Source: Sphingomonas sp. Leaf33 (GTDB taxonomy: Bacteria; Pseudomonadota; Alphaproteobacteria; Sphingomonadales; Sphingomonadaceae). Taken from it: DNA of 38,504 nt. Below, piece after piece: positions 16,566-22,807 of the stretch. The position numbers were made by a program, and so were the translations under genes. The notes below the pieces were generated by a model that saw only the letters and a list, made by a program, of their open reading frames with translations, did not search any database and had not been told where the DNA came from. The DNA lies in the NCBI RefSeq assembly GCF_001421785.1, contig NZ_LMLB01000001.1:2052945-2091448 (forward strand). Direction: 5' to 3'. Each line of letters starts with the position of its first letter. Position 1 is the first letter of the stretch.

Positions 16566-18079
16566 ACCGCCTCGACCAGTGTCGCGAGCGCCCGACTGTC
16601 GATGCCGGGTGCGCAGAGATACCCTTGGTACAGCCGGCATCCCGCAGCGGCGAGCAGGTCGCGCTGCTCGGTCGTCTCGACCCCTTCGGCGATCACGTCG
16701 AGCCCCAGCGACGCCGCCATGTCGATGACGCCGCGCACCACCACCCGGTCGCGCGCGTTGCCGGCGATGCCCGCGGTCAGCGACTTGTCGAGCTTCAGGT
16801 AGTCGACCGGCAGCGCGTTGAGATAGGCGAGGCTGGAATAGCCGGTGCCGAAATCGTCGATCGCGATCCGGCATCCGGCGGTGCGCAGGTCCGCCAGCAG
16901 CGCGGCTGCCACATCCAGCCGTTCGATCAGCCCGCTTTCGGTGACCTCGACCGTCACCCGGTCGCGCGACAGGCCGCTCGCATCGATCCGCTCCAGCACG
17001 CGCGCGACAAAGCCGTCCGCGGCGATGTCCTCTGCCGCGACGTTCACCGCGATGCGAAGCTCGGCCAGTGCCGCGGGCCATGCCGCCGCGACCGCGAGCG
17101 CGCGCGCCTGGAGATAGGCCGAGACTTCGCCCGACCGCCCGCCCCGTGCTGCCGCCGCCAGCAGCGTTTCCGCGCCGACTTCGCCCAGCCGCGGGTGGTG
17201 CCAGCGGGCGAGCGCCTCGACTCCGGTGATCCGTCCGCTGGTGCAATCGACCTGCGGCTGGAACACGACGTCGATGTCGCCGGCGGTGAGCGCCGCGGGC
17301 AACTCGCGCGCCAGTGCCGCCACCGATCGCGAACGCCGTCCGAACAGGTCGCGCGTCACCGCGCCGGCATCGGGCGGCGGACCGATCGGTTCGATCAGGC
17401 CGTGCAACCGACCGGTGTGGGGATCGCGCTGGAGATGCGCGACGACCCGGCCCAGCCCCGGCAGGTCGTGCGCAAAGGCCGTCGTCTCGTTCGAACCCAG
17501 CCGCCGCACGGCCTCGCGCAACCGGCTGCGCACCTCCGCCGGCTGCCGAAGCCACGCGGTCCGCAGCGTTCCGTCCTCCGCAATGCCGGCCAGGCGCGCC
17601 AGTTCGGCGGTGACCTGCAACGATCGGCGGGCAGGATCGTAGCGCCAGCCAAGCGGCGCGACCCAGCGCGCCTCGCGCACCGGCATCCCGCCCGACACCC
17701 GCACCGCATGGCGTTCGGCGAAACGGACGGCGTGGCCGAATTCGGTTTCCGTCACCGGGCTGACCAGAAAATGTGTCGCGCCCGCGTCACGCGCGGCATC
17801 GAGCACGCCAACATCGTTGCGCGACACCATGACCAGCACCGCTTGCCCTGCGCGTTCTGCCGCATCGCCGATCGCCTGGATCGCGGCGAGGCCGTCGTCG
17901 GCCGCGCCGCGCGCATCGACGACGATCACCTGCGCGCCGCTGGCGGCGATGCGTCCGGCAAGCCCTTCGTCCCGCCGCGCGGCGATCGCCCGCCACCCGC
18001 CACGCGCCGCCATCGCCGCCAGCTCGTCGCGCTGGCGAAACGACAGGATGAAAAGCGGCTTGGCGAAACTATCGGGCAC
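16562..18079 (-). CDS. EAL-domain c-di-GMP phosphodiesterase with N-terminal receiver-like domain
   Basis: 505 residues. The C-terminal EAL domain (about 260-505) keeps the catalytic set: EAL (288-290), the Asn in RIAVNVAAED (N346), EVTES (378-382), DDFGTGYSS (408-416), K429 in YLKLDKS, EGVE (465-468) and QGY (485-487), so it should hydrolyse c-di-GMP to pGpG. The stretch FIPxAE...GLI, usual after EAL, is poorly conserved. The first 125 residues look like a receiver fold (VIVVDARGA, VLVMVSRND, GATHFLVSPV), but the N-terminal acidic pair is absent and the usual KP is SP, so phosphorylation is doubtful. Residues 130-230 may be PAS-like. GTG start at 18079 follows AGAAGGA. No transmembrane segment; a cytosolic enzyme. 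Confidence 0.88.
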   Translation of the reverse strand: MPDSFAKPLFILSFRQRDELAAMAARGGWRAIAARRDEGLAGRIAASGAQVIVVDARGAADDGLAAIQAIGDAAERAGQAVLVMVSRNDVGVLDAARDAGATHFLVSPVTETEFGHAVRFAERHAVRVSGGMPVREARWVAPLGWRYDPARRSLQVTAELARLAGIAEDGTLRTAWLRQPAEVRSRLREAVRRLGSNETTAFAHDLPGLGRVVAHLQRDPHTGRLHGLIEPIGPPPDAGAVTRDLFGRRSRSVAALARELPAALTAGDIDVVFQPQVDCTSGRITGVEALARWHHPRLGEVGAETLLAAAARGGRSGEVSAYLQARALAVAAAWPAALAELRIAVNVAAEDIAADGFVARVLERIDASGLSRDRVTVEVTESGLIERLDVAAALLADLRTAGCRIAIDDFGTGYSSLAYLNALPVDYLKLDKSLTAGIAGNARDRVVVRGVIDMAASLGLDVIAEGVETTEQRDLLAAAGCRLYQGYLCAPGIDSRALATLVEAV

Positions 18080-18162
18080 GTCGCTCGTATCCTTCTGCGA
18101 AATTGATGAAGAAAGACACCCGCCGTCGGCGGTTTCTCGCGTGGCGTCCTGCCCCCGCCCCC

Positions 18163-18191
18163 TTGTTGCTCCTCCCGCAAAGGCCTAGCTT
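18163..18191 (+). promoter_or_regulatory. Putative moaA promoter
   Basis: TTGTTG (18163-18168) and TAGCTT (18186-18191) are separated by exactly 17 bases. The predicted start of transcription is near 18198, only about 3 bases before the moaA ATG at 18201, and there is no Shine-Dalgarno sequence before that ATG, so the transcript may be almost leaderless. The boxes match the consensus only partly. Confidence 0.45.
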
Positions 18192-18200
18192 CCCCTCACG

Positions 18201-19193
18201 ATGGCCACCCCCGCCCCCCTGATCGACCGTTTCGGTCGTGCCATCACCTATCTGCGCGTGTCGGTCACCGATCGCTGCGACCTGCGCTGCCGCTATTGCA
18301 TGGCCGAGCAGATGACCTTCCTCCCGCGCCGCGCGCTGCTGGCGCTGGAGGAGATCGCGATCATTTCCGAACGCTTCATCGCGCGCGGCGTGACCAAGAT
18401 CCGGCTGTCGGGCGGCGAGCCGCTGGTGCGGCGTGACGTTGTCGAACTGGTCGACCGGCTCGGCCGCCACGTCGGCAACGGCCTCGACGAACTGACGATG
18501 ACGACAAATGCGACGCGGCTTGCCGGTCTCGCGCCGCAGTTGTTCGATGCGGGCATCCGGCGCATCAACGTCAGCCTCGACAGCCGCGACCGCGACACGT
18601 TCCGCTTCGTCACACGTCACGGCGACGTGGACCAGGTACTTGGCGGCATCGCGGCGGCGAAGGCGGCGGGGATCGCGGTCAAGATCAACATGGTCGCGCT
18701 CGCCGGGCTGAACGAGGCGGAAATCCCGTCGATGCTCGAATGGTGCGGCGAACAGGGTTTCGACCTGAGCCTGATCGAGACAATGCCGCTGGGCGTGATC
18801 GACGAGGATCGCACCGACCGCTTCGTGCCGCTGACCCGCGTGTTCGATACCCTCGGCGCGCGCTACCCGCTGGCCCGTGACGATCACCGCACCGGCGGCC
18901 CGGCACGCTACTGGCGGACGCCCTGGGGCACGCGGCTGGGCCTCATCTCGCCGCTCACCGCCAATTTCTGCGAAGGCTGCAACCGCGTGCGGCTGACGAC
19001 CGAGGGCAAGCTGTACATGTGCCTGGGGCATGAGGATCAGGTCGACCTGAAGGCGGCATTGCGCGGCGGCGGAGTGGTCGCGCTCGACGCCGCGATCGAC
19101 GAAGCCCTCGCGCTGAAGCCCGAACGCCACGACTTCCGCATCGACGCCGCCGCGCCCGCCGTCACGCGCCACATGAGCGTGACCGGCGGATGA
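18201..19193 (+). CDS. moaA: GTP 3',8-cyclase MoaA (molybdenum cofactor)
   Basis: Radical SAM enzyme catalysing the first step of molybdopterin synthesis, GTP to 3',8-cyclo-GTP. The N-terminal 4Fe-4S ligands are CDLRCRYC (C-x3-C-x2-C, near residues 29-36), the SAM-binding GGEP is in IRLSGGEPLVRRD, and the second cluster ligands are NFCEGCNRVRLT followed by MCLG. The protein ends with the conserved Gly-Gly pair (SVTGG) that enters the active site. At 330 residues it is full length. No other moa or moe genes are in the window, so it is separated from the rest of the pathway here. The stop overlaps the nadK start (ATGA, 19190-19193). Confidence 0.97.
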   Translation: MATPAPLIDRFGRAITYLRVSVTDRCDLRCRYCMAEQMTFLPRRALLALEEIAIISERFIARGVTKIRLSGGEPLVRRDVVELVDRLGRHVGNGLDELTMTTNATRLAGLAPQLFDAGIRRINVSLDSRDRDTFRFVTRHGDVDQVLGGIAAAKAAGIAVKINMVALAGLNEAEIPSMLEWCGEQGFDLSLIETMPLGVIDEDRTDRFVPLTRVFDTLGARYPLARDDHRTGGPARYWRTPWGTRLGLISPLTANFCEGCNRVRLTTEGKLYMCLGHEDQVDLKAALRGGGVVALDAAIDEALALKPERHDFRIDAAAPAVTRHMSVTGG

Positions 19194-19966
19194 GCGACCC
19201 CGTCCGGCGCGCGCTGGTCGCGTCGCCGACCGCCCCCGCACAGGCCGCTGCCGCCGATCTGGCGGACGCCTACGACTTCGTGCCCGTGGAGCAGGCGGAT
19301 CAGGTCATCGCGCTGGGTGGCGACGGCTTCATGCTCCAGACGCTGCACATGATGCTGGAGGGGCGGCGCAGCGTGCCGGTGTTCGGCATGAACCTCGGCA
19401 CCGTCGGCTTCCTCATGAACGAATGGCGCCTGGATGGCCTCGACCGCCGCCTCGCGCGGGCCAAGCCGTTCAAGGTGTCGCCGCTGACGATGACCGCGAC
19501 GACGATCGACGGGCGGACGAAGGTGCTGCCCGCGATCAACGAAGTCTCGCTGCTGCGCGAAACCCGCCAGACCGCTAAGCTGGAAGTGACGGTCAACGAC
19601 CGCATCGTCCTGCCTGAGCTGGTCTGCGACGGCATCCTCGCCGCGACGCCCGCGGGATCGACCGCCTATAATCTGTCGGCCAACGGGCCGATCCTGCCGC
19701 TGGGCTCCGCGCTGATCGCGCTGACCCCGATCAGCGCGTTTCGCCCGCGGCGCTGGCGCGGCGCGATCCTCCCCGAAAAGGCGCGGATCGGTATCACCGT
19801 GCTGGAGGCTGACAAGCGTCCGGTCAGCGCGGTCGCCGACCAGCGCGAAGTCCGCGACGTCGCCAGCGTCTCGATCGAAATCGATCACAACCGCGATCTG
19901 ACCCTGCTGTTCGATCCCGAACATGCGCTCGACGATCGGATAACGATGGAGCAGTTTGTCGCGTAG
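19190..19966 (+). CDS. nadK: NAD kinase
   Basis: Phosphorylates NAD to NADP, the only route to NADP in most bacteria. The 258 residues have the GGDG signature in VIALGGDGFML (near residue 43), NLGTVGFLMNEW, the NE/D segment NEVSLLRET, and TPAGSTAYNLSANGPIL that builds the active site. It is on the short side but normal for alphaproteobacterial NadK. The four-base overlap with moaA makes it the second gene of a two-gene unit; no metabolic link is obvious, so the coupling is probably a matter of packing. A 10-bp hairpin lies 65 bases after the stop. Confidence 0.95.
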   Translation: MSDPVRRALVASPTAPAQAAAADLADAYDFVPVEQADQVIALGGDGFMLQTLHMMLEGRRSVPVFGMNLGTVGFLMNEWRLDGLDRRLARAKPFKVSPLTMTATTIDGRTKVLPAINEVSLLRETRQTAKLEVTVNDRIVLPELVCDGILAATPAGSTAYNLSANGPILPLGSALIALTPISAFRPRRWRGAILPEKARIGITVLEADKRPVSAVADQREVRDVASVSIEIDHNRDLTLLFDPEHALDDRITMEQFVA

Positions 19967-20031
19967 CTCGGCCTGCGACGTCGTCCCAGGACGCGCTCAA
20001 GCGCGGCCGGCGTCGCGGCCGCGACGACCGA

Positions 20032-20054
20032 CGACTTCGGCTTTGCCGAAGTCG
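20032..20054. repeat. Hairpin after nadK
   Basis: CGACTTCGGC (20032-20041), loop TTT, GCCGAAGTCG (20045-20054): a perfect 10-bp stem. No T-run follows (CCAGAAAG), so it is not a canonical intrinsic terminator, though it may protect the nadK 3' end or stop transcription with Rho. The bases before it (19991-20030) hold two further short GC palindromes, CGCGCTCAAGCGCG and a GCGGCC pair. Confidence 0.6.
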
Positions 20055-20077
20055 CCAGAAAGACCGTCATTCAAGGC

Positions 20078-20105
20078 TTGCAAAGCCGTTTCCGCCTGCT
20101 ATTAG
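20078..20105 (+). promoter_or_regulatory. Putative tRNA-Asn promoter
   Basis: TTGCAA (20078-20083) and TATTAG (20100-20105) with 16 bases between them; transcription would begin near 20112, about 11 bases before the mature 5' end of the tRNA. Four of six bases match consensus in each box. Confidence 0.5.
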
Positions 20106-20122
20106 CCTGCCCTCGCGCTCGT

Positions 20123-20197
20123 TCCCTGATAGCTCAGCGGTAGAGTAGGTGACTGTTAATCACTTGGTCGTTGGTTCGAATCCAACTCAGGGAGCCA
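20123..20197 (+). tRNA. tRNA-Asn (anticodon GTT)
   Basis: A complete cloverleaf. The acceptor stem TCCCTGA (20123-20129) pairs with TCAGGGA (20187-20193), followed by discriminator G and an encoded CCA (20195-20197). The D arm is AGCTCAGCGGTAGAG. The anticodon stem GGTGA/TCACT encloses loop CTGTTAA with GTT at 20155-20157, and the T arm is GTTGG-TTCGAAT-CCAAC. It reads AAC and, by wobble, AAU codons. Confidence 0.98.
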
Positions 20198-20259
20198 GCG
20201 CGAATTCGTCCCCAAATCGCCGGTTGCACCCTCGCACGCACGCTGCGATGGTCCCGCCC

Positions 20260-21276
20260 ATGAGCGACATCGACGACTTCATCGCCGGCCTGCCGAAGGC
20301 CGAACTTCACCTGCATATCGAAGGCAGCCTCGAGCCTGAACTGATGTTCGCGCTGGCCAGGCGCAACGACGTCGCGATCCCTTACGCGTCTGTCGAAGAC
20401 GTGCGCGCGGCGTACGACTTCTCCAACCTCCAGGACTTTCTCGACATCTATTACGCCGGCGCCGACGTGCTGCGGACGCGCGCGGACTTCCGCGACCTGG
20501 CGGTGGCCTATTTCGACCGGGTCGCGGCGGACGGCGTCGTCCATGCCGAGATCTTCTTCGATCCGCAGACCCACATCGACCGCGGCATCCCGATGGCCGA
20601 TGTCGTCGACGGGCTGTTCGACGGCATGGCCGATGCGGAGGCACGCCACGGCATCACGTCGAAGCTGATCCTGTGCTTCCTGCGTCACCTGAGCGAGGAC
20701 GCCGCGTTCGAGACGCTGGCCGCCGCCGAACCGTGGCTCGACCGGATCGCCGGCGTCGGGCTCGATTCGTCGGAAGTCGGCCACCCGCCCGCCAAGTTCG
20801 AACGCGTCTTCGCCGCCGCCAGGGCCAAGGGACTGAAGCTCGTCGCCCACGCCGGCGAGGAAGGTCCGCCGGAGTATGTCGCGCAAGCACTCGACCTGCT
20901 TCACATCGACCGGCTCGACCACGGCAACCGCAGCCTGGAAGACCCGGCGCTGACCGCGCGGTTGGCGCGTCAGGGCATGACGCTGACCGTCTGCCCCCTG
21001 TCGAACGTCAAGCTGTGCAACGTCGCCTCGATCGACGCGCATCCGATCGACCGGATGCTCGAATTGGGTCTTCGCGCCACGGTCAATTCTGACGATCCGG
21101 CCTATTTCGGCGGCTACATCGGCGAGAATTTCCGCGCGGCGGCGCAAGGCCGCAAGCTGGACAAGCGCCAGATCGCGACGCTCGCGCGCAACAGCTTCCT
21201 CGGTTCGTTTCTCGACGACGCAGCGGTCGCGCGTCACCTCGCGCAGATCGACGCGTATGTGGAGGCGCACGCGTGA
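20260..21276 (+). CDS. add: Adenosine/adenine deaminase family protein (Add)
   Basis: A zinc amidohydrolase of purine salvage, 338 residues. Metal and catalytic residues are present: AELHLHIEGSL (HxH), HAGEEGP (His and catalytic Glu), LDHGNRS (His), CPLSNVKL and NSDDPAYFGGY (Asp ligand). HAGEEGP with NSDDPAYFGGY suggests the Aah1-like adenine deaminase branch (adenine to hypoxanthine) more than true adenosine deaminase, though databases usually name both alike. Two Mets lie close, 20248 (MVPPMSD) and 20260 (MSDIDD); neither has a good ribosome-binding site, and I use the second. The gene starts about 60 bases behind tRNA-Asn. Its stop overlaps the next gene's GTG (21273-21276). Confidence 0.92.
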   Translation: MSDIDDFIAGLPKAELHLHIEGSLEPELMFALARRNDVAIPYASVEDVRAAYDFSNLQDFLDIYYAGADVLRTRADFRDLAVAYFDRVAADGVVHAEIFFDPQTHIDRGIPMADVVDGLFDGMADAEARHGITSKLILCFLRHLSEDAAFETLAAAEPWLDRIAGVGLDSSEVGHPPAKFERVFAAARAKGLKLVAHAGEEGPPEYVAQALDLLHIDRLDHGNRSLEDPALTARLARQGMTLTVCPLSNVKLCNVASIDAHPIDRMLELGLRATVNSDDPAYFGGYIGENFRAAAQGRKLDKRQIATLARNSFLGSFLDDAAVARHLAQIDAYVEAHA

Positions 21277-21794
21277 CCGCGCCGACGCTGACGCCGATCA
21301 CCCATGACGACTTCCTCCAGTCGGTCGCCGCATTGGTGGACACGCTGCGCGCCGACGACTGGCAGGCGCAGTTGCTGGTCGGCGTCGGACGCGGCGGGCT
21401 GGTCCCGGCAGTGTTCCTCAGCCACGCCACCGGGCTGCCGATGGTATCGATCGATTTCTCGACACCGATTCCGGAATTCAACGCCGCACTGATCGCCACG
21501 CTCGCCAAGCGCACCCGCGACGGCGAACGGATGGTGTTCGTCGAGGACATCAACGATTCGGGCCGCACCATCGCTGCGATCCGCGAACAGCTTGGCACCG
21601 AGGGCGCAGACGCCGCCAACGTGCGCTTCGCGGTGATGGTCGACAATACCGTGTCGGGCCAGCGGATCGACTATAGCTGGCGCCGGATCGACCGCACCGT
21701 GACCAAGGACTGGTTCGTCTTCCCGTGGGAAGCCGTCGGGCCGCACGCCGCCATCCTTGACGACGCAGCCGAGGTCCCCGAACGGATCGCCTGA
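21273..21794 (+). CDS. Phosphoribosyltransferase (purine salvage-like)
   Basis: 173 residues of the type I phosphoribosyltransferase fold. The PRPP-binding loop is VFVEDINDSGRTI (near residues 89-101), and the N-terminal strand LLVGVGRGGLVPAVFLSHATG is typical. The GTG start overlaps the add stop (GTGA) and GGAGG (21261-21265) is 7 bases upstream. If Add makes hypoxanthine, this enzyme could convert hypoxanthine or guanine to the nucleotide; the sequence resembles hypoxanthine and xanthine-guanine type enzymes, but the base cannot be read from it. It may bind another pyrimidine or purine base. Confidence 0.88.
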   Translation: MTAPTLTPITHDDFLQSVAALVDTLRADDWQAQLLVGVGRGGLVPAVFLSHATGLPMVSIDFSTPIPEFNAALIATLAKRTRDGERMVFVEDINDSGRTIAAIREQLGTEGADAANVRFAVMVDNTVSGQRIDYSWRRIDRTVTKDWFVFPWEAVGPHAAILDDAAEVPERIA

Positions 21795-21938
21795 CCGCAA
21801 ATCCCACACGTTCAGCCGCTAGACAGAGAAGCTGGCGTAGCCTTTGCACAGAGGCGTACCGCGCGGAGCCAAAGGCAGGGCGGGACGTTGATGTCAAAAG
21901 CGGGTCTTCCGTACGGGAAGCATCCGGTGGAGGTTCCG

Positions 21939-22553
21939 ATGCGTACCAAGACGTTTTTCTCTCGACGACGGGCGATGATGGCGGCGGTGCTAGCTGGTGT
22001 GACGACGCTCGCGGCCTGCGCCGGGCCGACTCCCTATCGCCCGGCGACCGGTTACGGCTTCAATCGTACCGGCTATTACGACCAGCAAATCGAGCGCGAC
22101 CGCTTCCGCGTGTCGTTCGCCGGCAACAGCTATACCTCGCGCGACACGGTCGAGCGGTACCTGTTGTTCCGCGCGGCCGAACTGACATTGCAGTCGGGCA
22201 ACGACCATTTCATCCTGGCCGATCGCGATACCGACAAGCAGACGCGCACCTACACCACCCCGGGCTTCGGCGGCTTCGGTCCGTATGGCGGCTTCTCGGG
22301 CTTCGGTTACTGGGGCCCGTCGTGGCGCTATTACGGCCGCGGCTTCGGCTGGCGTAGCTGGGATCCGTTCTGGGGCGATCCGTTCTGGGATCGCGGCGTC
22401 GATGTCCGGACCGTGGAGCGCTACGAAGCGGTCGCGGAGATCATCGTCGGCCGTGGTCCGAAGCCCGCCAACAACGTGCGCGCCTTCGACGCACGCGACG
22501 TCGTCGACCGGCTGGGCCCGTCGATCCGCGTGCCGGACGATCAGCGCCGCTGA
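21939..22553 (+). CDS. CC0125/CC1285-type lipoprotein
   Basis: A 204-residue exported lipoprotein. The N-terminus (basic MRTKTFFSRRR, hydrophobic AMMAAVLAGVTT, then lipobox LAAC with Cys27) marks cleavage by signal peptidase II. The conserved body is FRVSFAGNSYTSRDTVERYLLFRAAELTLQSGNDHFIL, typical of the family named after Caulobacter CC0125/CC1285, followed by a Gly/Phe/Tyr/Trp-rich stretch (about residues 111-150) and a C-terminal domain containing EIIVGRGPKP. The function is unknown. The start ATG 21939 has GGTGGAGG (21926-21933) 5 bases before; an in-frame ATG at 21891 is possible but gives a poor signal peptide. A strong terminator follows at 22574. Confidence 0.85.
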   Translation: MRTKTFFSRRRAMMAAVLAGVTTLAACAGPTPYRPATGYGFNRTGYYDQQIERDRFRVSFAGNSYTSRDTVERYLLFRAAELTLQSGNDHFILADRDTDKQTRTYTTPGFGGFGPYGGFSGFGYWGPSWRYYGRGFGWRSWDPFWGDPFWDRGVDVRTVERYEAVAEIIVGRGPKPANNVRAFDARDVVDRLGPSIRVPDDQRR

Positions 22554-22573
22554 GCCGGCGCATCGCTGAAACG

Positions 22574-22609
22574 AAAAGGCCGCGTCCCTGTAGGGCGCGG
22601 CCTTTTTTT
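22574..22609 (+). terminator. Intrinsic terminator after the lipoprotein gene
   Basis: A GGCCGCG/CGCGGCC stem with an inner CCC/GGG pair around a TGTA loop, preceded by AAAA and followed by TTTTTTT (22603-22609). This is the only textbook Rho-independent terminator I see in the window; the A-run on the left would let it work weakly in the other direction too. Confidence 0.93.
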
Positions 22610-22641
22610 GTCCCGGTACGGACTCCTTCCCCCCGTTTTTA

Positions 22642-22730
22642 CTGAGCTTGTCGAAGCACCAATCTTCGAGCCGCGAGGGCACCGCCGGCTTATCGTCGTA
22701 TGGCCCTTGCGACAGGCTCAGGGCGAACGG
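22642..22730. repeat. Inverted repeat of the GAGCTTGTCGAAG family, copy 2
   Basis: The left arm holds the exact core CTGAGCTTGTCGAAG (22642-22656); the right arm CTTGCGACAGGCTCAG with flank GGGCGAACGG (22706-22730) is a diverged reverse complement. It sits in the 198-base gap between the lipoprotein terminator and the 3' end of secA (convergent genes). No gene or other signal is seen in the rest of that gap. Confidence 0.8.
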
Positions 22731-22807
22731 AGGCTGGTCAGATCATCTGTCCGACCATCCTGTCTGTCCCGAGCGGCGGGGAGGCGGCTTCACGCCTCCC
22801 GCGAACC

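Noticed and set aside
12894..17555. A 1553-codon open frame on the minus strand across mfd
   Set aside because: It is antisense to mfd and the EAL gene, has Arg/Ala/Gly-biased low-information sequence and no domain. High GC at third positions suppresses stops in this frame.
20032..20054. Intrinsic terminator for nadK
   Set aside because: Good stem but no T-run on either strand; listed only as a hairpin.
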